64,000 bases of DNA from Sva-07 sp963741755 (GTDB lineage Bacteria > Actinomycetota > Acidimicrobiia > Acidimicrobiales > Ilumatobacteraceae). The stretch lies in NCBI GenBank assembly GCA_963741755.1, contig CAVUJG010000008.1:62001-126000 (forward strand). The letters run 5' to 3'. Below are positions 52,192-61,371 of the stretch, in pieces. The notes beneath the pieces are model-generated. The model was not told where the DNA came from, made no database searches, and saw only the letters and a program-made list of their open reading frames with translations. How positions within the stretch are numbered: position 1 is the first letter of the stretch; each line of letters begins with the position of its first letter. Both the position numbers and the translations under genes were made by a program.

Positions 52192-53652
52192 GTGAAGCAA
52201 CTGACCGGACTCGACGCCACGTTCCTCTACATGGAGTCGCCGACCACGTACGGCCATGTCAGCTCGATCGCCATCTACGAACGCCCTGACGATCCCCGCT
52301 TCGACCCCTTGATCGCAGCCCGAGAGATGGTCGAGAGCCACCTCGACATCGCCGAGCCGTACCGGCGTCGGCTCGTCGGCGCACCGTTCGGCATCGACCG
52401 GCCGTACTGGATCGAAGATCCCGACTTCGATCTCGACTACCACGTTCGCCACATGTCGCTCCCCCGACCGGGCAACGACCGGCAGCTCGCCGACCAGGTC
52501 GCACGAATCGTGAGCCGCCACTGCGATCGCTCACGGCCGCTGTGGGAGCTCTATGTGATCGAGGGTCTCGAATCCGGCGACTTCGCCGTGCTCACCAAGA
52601 TGCACCACGCCACCATCGACGGAGCGGCGGGCTCGATCCTGACCACGATGATGTTGGACACCGAACCCGACGCCCCGCTGGCCATCCCCGCCGCACTCCC
52701 TGCGAAGGAGCCGGTCCCGTCCGAGCGCGACATGTTCCTGCGGTCGCTCAGCAGTCTCGCCCGCCGTCCGGATCGCACGATTCGCCTCCAGCTGCGCCTC
52801 GCGCAGCAGTTCGCGGAAGCCTCGCGGCTGCAGGGCGCCCAGGAAATGATCGACGCCACACGTCGCGTGTTCACCGGAGCGAGGCGCCGTCACCGCACCG
52901 ACCGCGACTCGGCCCCGGACGCACCTGATCGTCCAGCGCCTCGCACGTCGTTCAACGCGATGCTGTCACCGCATCGGCGGGTCGCGTTCAAGTCGGTCTC
53001 GATGGACCGCATCAAGGCGATCAAGAACGCCGCGGGCGCAACGGTGAACGACGTCGTCATGGCAGCGTGCGCCGGCGCGGTTCGCACCTACCTCGACGAA
53101 CTCGGCGAACTGCCCGACGACCCGTTGATCGGCATGGTGCCGGTGTCGATCCGTACCGGTGAGGAAACCGAAGTGTGGACCAATCGCGTGTCGGCACTGT
53201 TCTGCCAACTGCCGACCCACATCGCCGACCCGCTCGATCGGATCGCGTTCGTCCACGATGCCATGGCCGAGGCCAAGGGCGACTTCGACCTGCTGCCGGC
53301 GGAGGCCATGGTCGAATTGGCCGAGATGGCGCCGCCGGCGCTCGCCGAACGCGCCGCCCGGGTCTCGGCGGCATTCCGCATACCAGATCGCGTCAACCCA
53401 CCGATGAACCTGGTCATCTCGAACGTGCCCGGACCGCGCCAGCCGCTGTATCTGCGCGGCGCCAAGATGTCGCACTACATCCCGGTGAACACGATCGCCG
53501 ATGGAGCGGGATTGAGCATCACGGTTCAGAGCTACTGCGACACACTCGACTTCGGCCTCGTCGCCGACTGGCAGCTCGTTCCCGATCTGTGGCGACTGTG
53601 CGACCTGTGTGTCGAGGAAGTCGACGTGCTCGCGGCAGCGGTTGGCCTCTGA
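52192..53652 (+). CDS. Wax ester synthase/diacylglycerol acyltransferase (WS/DGAT)
   Basis: A 486-residue acyltransferase making triacylglycerol or wax esters from acyl-CoA. The catalytic HHATIDG is near residue 140. Conserved regions LTGLDATFLYMESPTTYGHV, RPLWELYVIEGL, ATVNDVVMAACAGAVR and NLVISNVPGPR match the family. GTG 52192 has GAGGA upstream; GTG 52189 is possible. Such enzymes give actinobacterial storage lipids. Confidence 0.95.
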   Translation: MKQLTGLDATFLYMESPTTYGHVSSIAIYERPDDPRFDPLIAAREMVESHLDIAEPYRRRLVGAPFGIDRPYWIEDPDFDLDYHVRHMSLPRPGNDRQLADQVARIVSRHCDRSRPLWELYVIEGLESGDFAVLTKMHHATIDGAAGSILTTMMLDTEPDAPLAIPAALPAKEPVPSERDMFLRSLSSLARRPDRTIRLQLRLAQQFAEASRLQGAQEMIDATRRVFTGARRRHRTDRDSAPDAPDRPAPRTSFNAMLSPHRRVAFKSVSMDRIKAIKNAAGATVNDVVMAACAGAVRTYLDELGELPDDPLIGMVPVSIRTGEETEVWTNRVSALFCQLPTHIADPLDRIAFVHDAMAEAKGDFDLLPAEAMVELAEMAPPALAERAARVSAAFRIPDRVNPPMNLVISNVPGPRQPLYLRGAKMSHYIPVNTIADGAGLSITVQSYCDTLDFGLVADWQLVPDLWRLCDLCVEEVDVLAAAVGL

Positions 53653-53665
53653 CGATCGGGAACGC

Positions 53666-54868
53666 TCAGAGCGCGGCGAGCAGCGCGTTGCTCGGCACGA
53701 CGTTGGCGCCGAGGGCCTTGACGTCTGCGACGATTTCGGCATCGTTGGTGACCACGACCACCGCCCGCGCCGTCGGGAGACGACGCACCTCGTCGCGGAT
53801 CACGTCGTCGGCGATCACGCCCTCCGATGACCAGACCACCCGGACGAGTCGACGGCGGCTGGCGTGGCCACCGACGACCGTGGCACCGTCGAACACGACG
53901 GTGAGGTCAGACCCGAAGCGGCGAGCGAGGTTCTCCAACGCATCGAGCAGCTGGGTTCGTTGCGCTTCCAGTGTGCGGTTCGGCCAGGCGAGCTTGGCGA
54001 CGTTGTAGCCGTCGACGAGCACCGCCGCATCCGAGCGAAGGAGGAACTCGGCGGCTTCTGCCGACGACGCGATCACCCCGCCGGGCAGCCGGAGCGGCTG
54101 GCGGTGTTCGCGACGCGCAGGGGTGGCGGGCGTTTCGGACGGGAGCAGTGCTTCGAGGCGTCCAGCGAGTTCACGCGTCGCGCGAGCAACTTCGGCCACG
54201 GCCTCGGGAGCCACACCCGCGCGGTCGGGGGGAGCGTCGGCGACCTGATCGACGACAGCAGGAGGTGGCGCGTCGAGTGCTGCGTCGAGGCGGGCCTTCG
54301 CTGCGGCCTCACGGTCGCGTGCGTGGCGCGCTTCGATCCGGAGATCGACGAGCTCGGCGCGCAATTCGGCCACTTCGTCCTCGGCCTTCACGACATCGGC
54401 GCGGAGGCCGTCGATGTCAGCGCGCAACGCGTCGAGCGACGTGTCGCGTGCTGCGACGTCGGCTCGGAGGCGAACGGCCACCTGCTCGGCCGCTCGGCGA
54501 CGCTTCTCCTCACGTCGGAGGGCGGTTTGCAGGTCGGCGTCGGTGGCCGCGTCGGCCATCTCGGCGACGAGTTGCTCGGCACTCGCCTGCCAGCCGTCGG
54601 GTCGTTGCAGCCAGAGGATTCCGACCGGATCGACCAGCTCGGGCAGGACCCCGGCGGCGATCGCGGTTCGGAACGCGTCGTCACCGTCGATGGCTCGGCG
54701 GAGCCGCCCGAGCGACCCGGTGGGAATCCGCGCTTTGCCCGCCACCGCTCGCAGGTCACGAGGCACCGAGATCGGCGCCTTGCGTTTGGCGATCTCGTCG
54801 CCCATGACCACGGCGTACTCGATGGCACTGCGCAGATGGCGGTGCTCGATCGATGCCGAATCGGACAT
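53666..54868 (-). CDS. NYN-domain (YacP-like) nuclease with coiled-coil N-terminus
   Basis: A 400-residue protein. Residues 110-200 form a long coiled coil (DLQTALRREEKRRRAAEQ, VVKAEDEVAELRAELVDLR). From residue 275 comes a NYN/PIN-like RNase domain: VLVDGYNVAKLAWPN, VVFDGATVVGG, SSEGVIADDVIRDEV and VVVVTNDAEIVADVKALGA, with the acidic residues expected to bind metal. RNA turnover is the likely role. It is divergent from the exonuclease/GIY-YIG gene. Confidence 0.88.
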   Translation of the reverse strand: MSDSASIEHRHLRSAIEYAVVMGDEIAKRKAPISVPRDLRAVAGKARIPTGSLGRLRRAIDGDDAFRTAIAAGVLPELVDPVGILWLQRPDGWQASAEQLVAEMADAATDADLQTALRREEKRRRAAEQVAVRLRADVAARDTSLDALRADIDGLRADVVKAEDEVAELRAELVDLRIEARHARDREAAAKARLDAALDAPPPAVVDQVADAPPDRAGVAPEAVAEVARATRELAGRLEALLPSETPATPARREHRQPLRLPGGVIASSAEAAEFLLRSDAAVLVDGYNVAKLAWPNRTLEAQRTQLLDALENLARRFGSDLTVVFDGATVVGGHASRRRLVRVVWSSEGVIADDVIRDEVRRLPTARAVVVVTNDAEIVADVKALGANVVPSNALLAAL

Positions 54869-54898
54869 GCGACCACGATACTCGGCCGACCTGCGAGC

Positions 54899-54912
54899 AG
54901 AACGAGTGTTCT
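54899..54912 (+). promoter_or_regulatory. Candidate LexA (SOS) box
   Basis: A 14-bp perfect palindrome AGAACGAGTGTTCT with the actinobacterial SOS core GAAC-N4-GTTC. It abuts and overlaps TTGACA at 54912-54917, a good -35, so LexA bound here would block transcription of the repair gene starting at 54940. The box lies 28 bases before that start codon. Confidence 0.65.
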
Positions 54913-54939
54913 TGACAACGTACGTCTGTTCGTGCTCTC

Positions 54940-56625
54940 ATGCCGAGCGTGTCATCTCGTTCGATCGTCGAGCTTCCCCACCAGCGATCGTTCGACGAGT
55001 TGGGGATCCCACTGCACGACGTCACGTTCTGCGTCATCGACCTCGAGACCACGGGCGGGAATCGCAACGAGGACATGATCACCGAGATCGGTGCGGTCAA
55101 GGTGCGCGGCGGCGAATGCCTCGGCACGTTCCAGACCCTCGTCAATCCCGGACGGGCAATTCCGCCGCAGATCGTGGTGCTGACCGGCCTGTCCGACGTT
55201 CTCGTGGCGAACGCCCCACGCATCGAGGGCGTCCTGGGGACCTTGATCGACTTCGTCGGCGACGCCGTGATCGTCGGCCACAACGTCGGCTTCGATGTCG
55301 GGTTCTTGCGCGCTGCGTGCCGACGAGCCGAGCGGCCACCGCTGTCCGGCACCGTCGTCGACACCGTCGCGCTCGCCCGACGCCTCGTGCGTGACGAGGT
55401 GCCCGACTGCAAACTCGGCACGCTGGCGTCGCGATTCCGTCTCGACCATCGACCCAGTCATCGCGCGCTCGACGATGCGCTCGCCACCGCCGACCTGCTC
55501 CATCTCCTGATCGAACGTGCGGCCGGCCTCGGCGTCGTCGGCCTCGACGACCTCGTGATGCTCTCGAAACTCGCCGGGCATCCGCAGTCCGCCAAGCTCA
55601 AGATGACCGCGGACCTCCCACGATCGCCGGGCGTCTACATGTTCCGCGGTCAACGCGAGGAGATCCTCTACGTCGGCAAGGCGACCAATCTTCGCCAACG
55701 CGTCCGGTCGTACTTCGGCAGCGACGACCGGCGCAAGATCGGCCCGATGCTGCGCGAAACGCAGTCGGTCTCGCACCTCGATCTCCCCGACGCGCTCACC
55801 GCCGAGGTGATCGAGAGCCGGCTGATCAGCAGCCTCCTCCCCCGCTACAACCGCGCCGGCACTCGCGCCGACAAGTACTGCTACGTCAAGCTCGACGTCG
55901 ACAGCGCCTGGCCGCGGCTCTCGGTGGTCAAGAATCCATCGGCGAAGGGCCTCCATCTCGGTCCGCTGCCGTCGCGGACGATGGCCAACCTCGTCGTCGA
56001 GGCAATCCAGACCGCCGTACCGTTGCGTCGCTGCACGGTCAGGATGGGTCGAGGCTACGCGCCGCCCGACGATGCCCCGGTCTGCAGCGCCGCTCAACTC
56101 GGCGTGGCCCTGTGCCCGTGTTCCGGGACCGCGGATCCTGCCGCCTATGCCGCTGCCGTCGACGCGGCAGCCAGCGCATTGGCGGGCGATCCGCGCATCG
56201 TGATCGACCGGCTGCGCGACCGCATGCTCGACCTCGCCGCGAACCAGCGGTTCGAGGAGGCAGCGATGACGCGCGACCGTCTGAGCACCCTGCTCGGCGC
56301 CGTGCGCCGACACCTGTTGGTCGAGGCACTTCGCGCAGCCGAGCGAGCGGAGGTGAGTTTCGGCGACTCGACGTGGATCATCGACCGCGGTCGACTGCTC
56401 GACGCCACTCGAACAGGCACCGCGGGGCGGGCGCTGCCGATCCCACCGCCCGACGCGTCGACCGCGGAGGTGTTGTCACGCGAACAGATCGACGAAGCGC
56501 TGTGCCTGGCCCGGTTCTGCGACAAACGCGCCGACCGGCTCACCGTCCGGTGCTCGGGCACGTGGACATTCCCGATCGGCGACCGGGTGCCCGACATCGC
56601 CACGTTTGCGACACGAGCCGCCTGA
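54940..56625 (+). CDS. DEDD exonuclease fused to GIY-YIG (UvrC/Cho-like) nuclease
   Basis: A 561-residue two-nuclease protein. Residues 25-195 are a DnaQ-like exonuclease (FCVIDLETTG, VGHNVGFDVGFL, HRALDDALATADLL). Residues 220-310 are a GIY-YIG domain (SPGVYMFRG, ILYVGKATNLRQRVRSYFG), as in UvrC N-terminus. A UVR-type helix pair occurs near residue 440 (RFEEAAMTRDRLSTLL). Similar fused proteins occur in mycobacteria. A role in damage incision is supported by the upstream LexA-like box. Confidence 0.92.
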   Translation: MPSVSSRSIVELPHQRSFDELGIPLHDVTFCVIDLETTGGNRNEDMITEIGAVKVRGGECLGTFQTLVNPGRAIPPQIVVLTGLSDVLVANAPRIEGVLGTLIDFVGDAVIVGHNVGFDVGFLRAACRRAERPPLSGTVVDTVALARRLVRDEVPDCKLGTLASRFRLDHRPSHRALDDALATADLLHLLIERAAGLGVVGLDDLVMLSKLAGHPQSAKLKMTADLPRSPGVYMFRGQREEILYVGKATNLRQRVRSYFGSDDRRKIGPMLRETQSVSHLDLPDALTAEVIESRLISSLLPRYNRAGTRADKYCYVKLDVDSAWPRLSVVKNPSAKGLHLGPLPSRTMANLVVEAIQTAVPLRRCTVRMGRGYAPPDDAPVCSAAQLGVALCPCSGTADPAAYAAAVDAAASALAGDPRIVIDRLRDRMLDLAANQRFEEAAMTRDRLSTLLGAVRRHLLVEALRAAERAEVSFGDSTWIIDRGRLLDATRTGTAGRALPIPPPDASTAEVLSREQIDEALCLARFCDKRADRLTVRCSGTWTFPIGDRVPDIATFATRAA

Positions 56626-56631
56626 CGACCG

Positions 56632-57486
56632 TCAGCGCGCAATCACGTGCGCGCCGCGTGTGGCGATGCGCAGATACTTGACGTGACCGCTGCCGGGGAG
56701 TGCCGCACCGACGGTCGCAGCGACCTCGGCGTCGGCGAGGAACGCGATCGTCGGGCCACTCCCCGAGAGCCAGCCGCACCACGCCCCGGCGGACACGCCC
56801 GCATCCAGCGCATTTGACGCACCGGGAACCGCGGCGAGACGAACCGCCTGATGCAGGCGGTCGTCGGTGGCGCCGACGAGCATCGATGGGTCGTCCTGTT
56901 CGATGGCAGCCACGAACTGTGCGACCCGGCCGAGGTTGTGCACGACGTCCGCACGGGCGATCTCGCCGGCGAGCGCGCCCCGCGAGCGTTCGGTCGACGT
57001 CGTCGTGTCGGGCACCCACACCACGACCGTCGCTGCAGCAAGCGCCGGCCCCACTCGAAGCGGGATCACGCCACCGCCCACCCACGCAACGACGCCACCG
57101 GTCAGCGACGCTGCGGCGTTGTCGCCATGGCGCTCCAAACCAACCGCCACATCGAGGATGGCACCGCGCTCGGCGACCAGCGCCGCTGCGGGATCATCGG
57201 CGAGGGCGATCGTGGCCAGCGCGGCACCTGCGACACGCGCCGCCCCGCTGAAGCCGAGCCCGCGACCCATCGGGATCGATGAGCGAACCCACAACGGGTT
57301 CGGCGATTGGCGGCCGCCGTTCGCCGCGGCAAAGGCGGTCGCCGATGGGTGGTGCCGGTCGATCGGCTGGGCTGACTCGGGAGGGTCACCGAACCCGATG
57401 TCGAGCGCAAGGTCGAGCGCCATCCCGAGCACGTCGAACCCGGCCCCGAGGTTGGCCGACGACGCCGGAACGCGAACGACGGTCAC
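56632..57486 (-). CDS. thrB: Homoserine kinase
   Basis: A 284-residue GHMP kinase of threonine synthesis. VPASSANLGAGFDVLGMAL at the N-terminus, ATP loop PMGRGLGFSGAARVAGAAL and C-terminal WLSGSGPTIAFLAD are the three GHMP motifs. GTG 57486 overlaps the trpD stop (GTGA), an unusual pairing since thrB normally follows thrC. It is convergent with the exonuclease gene. Confidence 0.92.
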   Translation of the reverse strand: MTVVRVPASSANLGAGFDVLGMALDLALDIGFGDPPESAQPIDRHHPSATAFAAANGGRQSPNPLWVRSSIPMGRGLGFSGAARVAGAALATIALADDPAAALVAERGAILDVAVGLERHGDNAAASLTGGVVAWVGGGVIPLRVGPALAAATVVVWVPDTTTSTERSRGALAGEIARADVVHNLGRVAQFVAAIEQDDPSMLVGATDDRLHQAVRLAAVPGASNALDAGVSAGAWCGWLSGSGPTIAFLADAEVAATVGAALPGSGHVKYLRIATRGAHVIAR

Positions 57487-58532
57487 TCGGCGTGGGCCCG
57501 AGACACCCGGATCAGGGCGTCCAGGTGCGCTTGAGCGCGTCCGTCATCGATTGCTGCAGCGGCCAGCTGGAGGCCGGCCTCGAGATCGTCGGCCAGCCCA
57601 GCCACCACCAGACCACCCGCAGCGTTGAGAACGACGATGTCGCGGTGAGCACCCGGCTCGCCGGCGAGAACTCGCCGCACGACGAGCGCGTTCTCCTCTG
57701 GCGCGCCGCCCCGGAGATCGTCGGCAGTCGCCGGGGCGATGCCGAAGTCGCTCGGGTCGACCGAGAACTCGGAGACCTCACCGTCTCGCAGAGCGAGCAC
57801 CTGCGAGGGCCCGAGCGTGGTCATTTCGTCCATCCCGGCACCGTGAACGACCCACGCATCGCTCAAACCCTGACGTTGCAGCGTTTCGACCATCGGTACG
57901 GCAAACGCTGGGTCGGCGACGCCGATGAGTTGGCGCTTGACCCTGCCGGGATTGGCCATCGGGCCGAGCAGGTTGAACGTCGTGGCGACGCCGAGTTCAC
58001 GCCGTGGCGGCCCGGTGAAGCGAAATGCTGGATGGAAGATAGGTGCGAAACAAAAGCCGATGCCTGCCTCGCGGACACAGGCAGCGACGCCCTCGGCGTG
58101 GAGCTCGATCGCCACCCCGAGGAGCTCGAGTACGTCGGCCGCACCACACTTCGATGATGCCGAGCGATTGCCGTGTTTGCACACCGGAGCACCGGCCCCC
58201 GCCATCACCAGTGCCGCCATCGTCGACACGTTGATCGAGTGGGTGCCATCGCCGCCCGTTCCCACGATGTCGACACAACGAGCGCGCTCCTCGTCGGACA
58301 GTGACACATAGGTCGCCTCGTGCAGCGTTGCCGCGAGCAGACCTGCCAGCTCGTCGACGGTCTCGCCCTTGGCTCGCAGCCCGATCAGGAACCCACCGAT
58401 CTGAGCCGCGGTCGCGTCACCGCGAAGGATGGCCGTCATCACCGATCCGGCGGTCGCAGCGTCGAGATCGTCGCCGGCGATCAGGGTCGACATGACGGTG
58501 GGCCAGTCATGGAACGGTTCGTGGCTCAACAT
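57483..58532 (-). CDS. trpD: Anthranilate phosphoribosyltransferase
   Basis: A 349-residue enzyme of tryptophan synthesis. GTGGDGTHSINVSTMAAL and KHGNRSASSKCGAADVLELLG bind PRPP and anthranilate; FNLLGPMANPGRVKRQLIGV is also diagnostic. ATG 58532 follows TACGCT and seven bases with no ribosome-binding site. Other trp genes are not in the window. In Mycobacterium tuberculosis trpD also lies next to an exonuclease/GIY-YIG gene. Confidence 0.95.
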   Translation of the reverse strand: MLSHEPFHDWPTVMSTLIAGDDLDAATAGSVMTAILRGDATAAQIGGFLIGLRAKGETVDELAGLLAATLHEATYVSLSDEERARCVDIVGTGGDGTHSINVSTMAALVMAGAGAPVCKHGNRSASSKCGAADVLELLGVAIELHAEGVAACVREAGIGFCFAPIFHPAFRFTGPPRRELGVATTFNLLGPMANPGRVKRQLIGVADPAFAVPMVETLQRQGLSDAWVVHGAGMDEMTTLGPSQVLALRDGEVSEFSVDPSDFGIAPATADDLRGGAPEENALVVRRVLAGEPGAHRDIVVLNAAGGLVVAGLADDLEAGLQLAAAAIDDGRAQAHLDALIRVSRAHAE

Positions 58533-58539
58533 GGCCCGC

Positions 58540-58545
58540 AGCGTA
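58540..58545 (-). promoter_or_regulatory. -10 hexamer TACGCT for trpD-thrB
   Basis: TACGCT, seven bases, ATG 58532. Leaderless operon head inferred. Confidence 0.5.
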
Positions 58546-58578
58546 GGGCGCTGCGTCGATGTGAGTGAAGAGTGTTCG

Positions 58579-58818
58579 TCAGTGCGTGCGACGGCGTTGA
58601 CGGATGATGCGTCGACGATCGCGTTCGGTCGCTCCGCCCCACACGCCCGCTTTCTCGCGGACAGACAATGCGTAGTCGAGACATGCTGCCTGCACGGAGC
58701 ACTCCGCGCAGACGGACTTGGCGACCTCGGCTCCCTCGTCGTCATCCGGGTAGAACACCGAGGCATCGAGCCCCCGGCATGCTCCCAGATCCCACCATTT
58801 CAGTTCCTGTACCGACAC
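58579..58818 (-). CDS. WhiB-family Fe-S transcription factor
   Basis: A 79-residue WhiB-like protein. Cluster cysteines are Cys14, Cys37, Cys40 and Cys46 (GACRGLD, SVCAECSVQAAC). The turn GVWGGATERDRRR precedes a basic end (RRIIRQRRRTH) that contacts DNA. It is unusually short at the C-terminus. GTG 58818 has GGGGAG upstream. WhiB proteins regulate with sigma factor and respond to redox, oxygen or nitric oxide. Confidence 0.95.
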   Translation of the reverse strand: MSVQELKWWDLGACRGLDASVFYPDDDEGAEVAKSVCAECSVQAACLDYALSVREKAGVWGGATERDRRRIIRQRRRTH

Positions 58819-58925
58819 GTGCGGATGACTCCCCGTAGCTCGCCCCTCAGTGTGAGGAATCTAGAACTGCGGGGCGCCGAGCGCCAGGGGCAATTTCTCA
58901 GGCAGGCACCGCGGGCGCCCGAACG
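58819..58925. other. Intergenic region between DUF3501 gene and whiB
   Basis: Contains GGCGC-CGA-GCGCC, a perfect 5-bp hairpin, and a small CCTCA/TGAGG inverted repeat. On the minus strand the GC hairpin could end the rubrerythrin-DUF3501 transcript, though no clear T-run follows. The whiB promoter should also be here but I cannot place it. Confidence 0.35.
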
Positions 58926-59531
58926 TCAACTGCGCAGATCGCTCAGGAGTTCACGATGGGTCGAGTCGGAGAGCTCGACCGCTTCGAGATAATCGGGGTG
59001 TTCGATCTCGATGCGTACCGGCCCCGTCGCGAACGACTCGACCTGTTCCGGGGTGAACTCGAAGCGGACGTAGTGAACCGCTGCGGTCACTTCTTCGCGG
59101 GTGAGCTGGCCGGCGTGGGCCTCCTCGGTGATCGAGCGGACCCGATCGCCATTCGGCAGAACGATGGCGAACGAGCGCTCGATCCCGACGAGTTTCGGCA
59201 ACCACTCACGCATCTGATCGTCGCTGGTGAGTTCGAGGAAGACGGTCGCGGTGAGCTGTCCAGGATCGGGGATCATCGGGTTGTAGGTGTCGAGTTCGAC
59301 CTGGATCTCGTCGTCGGTGGCCAGCTTCTCGACTCGCGCCATCTCCTGGATCTGCAGCCGCATCGTGTCGCGGTTCTCGAACATCATCGTGATGATCGTG
59401 CCGAACGACAAGCGGCGGCGACGCTTGGTCTCCATGACCTCGGCTCGGAATACGTCGCGTTCGCGCTCGTAGGCACGAACGTCGGCGATGTCGGCGAGGG
59501 TCAGTTTGCGGGTGCTGGTCTGGGGGGACAT
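58926..59531 (-). CDS. DUF3501 protein
   Basis: A 201-residue protein of DUF3501 (KLTLADIADVRAYERERD, FENRDTMRLQIQEMARVE, NPMIPDPGQLTATVFLEL). It is nearly always next to a heterodisulfide-reductase-like Fe-S protein and rubrerythrin, as here, and is presumed to help that system. No cysteines or redox motif are present. ATG 59531 is preferred to GTG 59534 for its spacing from AAGGAG. Confidence 0.88.
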   Translation of the reverse strand: MSPQTSTRKLTLADIADVRAYERERDVFRAEVMETKRRRRLSFGTIITMMFENRDTMRLQIQEMARVEKLATDDEIQVELDTYNPMIPDPGQLTATVFLELTSDDQMREWLPKLVGIERSFAIVLPNGDRVRSITEEAHAGQLTREEVTAAVHYVRFEFTPEQVESFATGPVRIEIEHPDYLEAVELSDSTHRELLSDLRS

Positions 59532-59556
59532 CACAACTCCTTGAATCAGATGCAGG

Positions 59557-60870
59557 TCATTCTTCGGCGATGCCGTAGGCCCGAGCCATCACCTGCAGCG
59601 GGTGCTGCGGTGTCCGGCCGGTCTGCTCGATGATCGCCGTGTTGGCGAGGTGGCAGTCGCCGGCCACGACGTCACCGCCGGCCTTGTCGATCTGTGCGCC
59701 GAGCTTCTTGGCGATCGGCACCGAGATGTCCTCGTTGCCCGCCCGGAAGCCCCACATGCCATCGACACCGGAGCATTGCTGGACGAGCTTGACCTTGGCG
59801 CCGGTCAGCTTCATCAGGTCACGGCTCTTGAAGCCGATGTTCTGGGCCCGCAGGTGGCAGGGCGTGTGATAGGTGATCGTCTCCACGGTCTCGCCGCGGA
59901 AGTCGGTGTCGAGCGAGGTGTCGCCACCCTTGTGGACCTGCATCAGGTACTCAGCGGCGTCGTAGGTGTGCTCGGCGACGAGTTCGGCGTCCGGACGCAA
60001 CGCCGGATCAGCGACGTAGTCGAGGTAGTCCTTCTTGATGATGTAGCTGCACGTCGGTTGCGGCACGACGATGTCGGTACCTCCCCGAACTTCTGCGGCG
60101 AGCGTCTTGATGTTCTTCTCGGCGACCTTGGTGAACTCCTTGACGTTGCCGGAGTGCAGCCACGGAGCGCCGCAGCAACCGGCTTCGGTGATGGCGCATT
60201 CGATGCCGTTGCGTTCGTAGACCTTGACGAGGTCCTTGCCGATGTCGGTCTCCTGGTACTCGACGAGGCACGTCGGGAACACCGTGACCTTGCCCTGGCG
60301 CTTGGTCAGATGGATCGTCGGGCGCTTCTTGAACCACGTGGAGAACCGCTGCTTCGCGTACGGCGGCAGCAGACGGACCGACGACACACCGGTGGCCTTG
60401 GCGACGACCTTGCGGATGAGGGACCCAGGCTCGGCGTTGACGATCTTGTTGGCGATTGGACCCGTGGTGGTGGCGAGCGTGCCGAGCAGGTCGGTGCGGC
60501 CCATCATCTGCGTGGTCGCCTTGTCACGGGCCGACTTGATGCCGTTGGCGTGCTGCATCGCATCGGCACGCAGCATCAGCCGGGGGAAGTCGAGGTTCCA
60601 CTCGTGCAGCTCGGGGATGTACGGGCAGTTGACGTAGCAGAGCTTGCACTGGAAGCACTCGTCGACGACTTGGTCCTGCTCGGCCGGCGTGAGTCGCCCG
60701 GCGTCCTGGTCGTCGTGCTTGTCGACCATGTCGAACAGCGTCGGGAACGAGGTGCAGAACTTGAAACACAAGCGGCAGCCGTGACACAGGTCGTAGACCC
60801 GCGTGAGTTCACCACGCACGTCTGCTTCGTCGAAGTACAAGGGATGCTTCGGGTCGTACGTCGTGGTCAT
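59557..60870 (-). CDS. GlpC/HdrD-like Fe-S oxidoreductase
   Basis: A 437-residue protein. Two ferredoxin-type [4Fe-4S] sites near the N-terminus (CHGCRLCFKFC and CFQCKLCYVNCPY) precede two CCG domains, EAGCCGAPWLHSG and, later, QQCSGVDGMWG with TPCHLRAQNIG. It passes electrons, probably to rubrerythrin; it lacks flavin-binding motifs. GGAGGAAG precedes ATG 60870. An 81-base gap with a stem-loop separates it from rubrerythrin. Confidence 0.9.
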   Translation of the reverse strand: MTTTYDPKHPLYFDEADVRGELTRVYDLCHGCRLCFKFCTSFPTLFDMVDKHDDQDAGRLTPAEQDQVVDECFQCKLCYVNCPYIPELHEWNLDFPRLMLRADAMQHANGIKSARDKATTQMMGRTDLLGTLATTTGPIANKIVNAEPGSLIRKVVAKATGVSSVRLLPPYAKQRFSTWFKKRPTIHLTKRQGKVTVFPTCLVEYQETDIGKDLVKVYERNGIECAITEAGCCGAPWLHSGNVKEFTKVAEKNIKTLAAEVRGGTDIVVPQPTCSYIIKKDYLDYVADPALRPDAELVAEHTYDAAEYLMQVHKGGDTSLDTDFRGETVETITYHTPCHLRAQNIGFKSRDLMKLTGAKVKLVQQCSGVDGMWGFRAGNEDISVPIAKKLGAQIDKAGGDVVAGDCHLANTAIIEQTGRTPQHPLQVMARAYGIAEE

Positions 60871-60916
60871 GTGACACTTCCTCCGCGGTGAGTCGAGGTG
60901 ATGGGGAGAGGCCGAG

Positions 60917-60944
60917 GGAGGGGGCCGCATCCGCGACCCCCTCC
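60917..60944 (-). terminator. GC-rich stem-loop between rubrerythrin and Fe-S genes
   Basis: GGAGGGGG-C-CGC, loop ATCC, then GCG-A-CCCCCTCC: eleven pairs with one mismatch. There is no T-run, so partial termination or mRNA processing rather than full termination is likely. It would allow more rubrerythrin than downstream products. Confidence 0.5.
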
Positions 60945-60951
60945 GACGACA

Positions 60952-61371
60952 TCAGGCCAGAGCTTCGAGGCCCTGGGTGAAGCGGCCGGCGTGGCTCTTC
61001 TCGGCGCGTGCCAGCGTCTCGAACCAGTCGGCGATCTCGTCGAAGCCCTCGTCGCGGGCGGTCTTGGCGAAGCCCGGGTACATCTGGGTGTACTCGTAGG
61101 TCTCGCCGGCGATCGACGCCTTGAAGTTCTCCTCGGTGTCTCCGATCGGCTCGCCGGACGCGGGGTCGCCGACCTCGGCGAGGTAGTCGAGGTGGCCGTG
61201 TGCGTGACCCGTCTCACCTTCGGCAACCGAGCGGAAGAGCGCGGCGGAGTCGGGGTAGCCCTCGATGTCGGCCTTCTGGGCGAACCACAGGTAACGGCGG
61301 TTGGCCTGGCTCTCGCCGGCGAACGCCTCCTTGAGGTTCTCATGGGTCTTGGTGCCGTTGAGGTCAGCCAT
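60952..61371 (-). CDS. Rubrerythrin (diiron domain only)
   Basis: A 139-residue four-helix diiron protein that reduces hydrogen peroxide. Iron ligands lie in FAGESQANRRY, EGETGHAHGH, AGETYEYTQMYP and ARAEKSHAGRF. The C-terminal rubredoxin-like FeS4 domain of classical rubrerythrin is absent. ATG 61371 overlaps the fur end by 8 bases, with AGAAGGAG upstream. Confidence 0.95.
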   Translation of the reverse strand: MADLNGTKTHENLKEAFAGESQANRRYLWFAQKADIEGYPDSAALFRSVAEGETGHAHGHLDYLAEVGDPASGEPIGDTEENFKASIAGETYEYTQMYPGFAKTARDEGFDEIADWFETLARAEKSHAGRFTQGLEALA

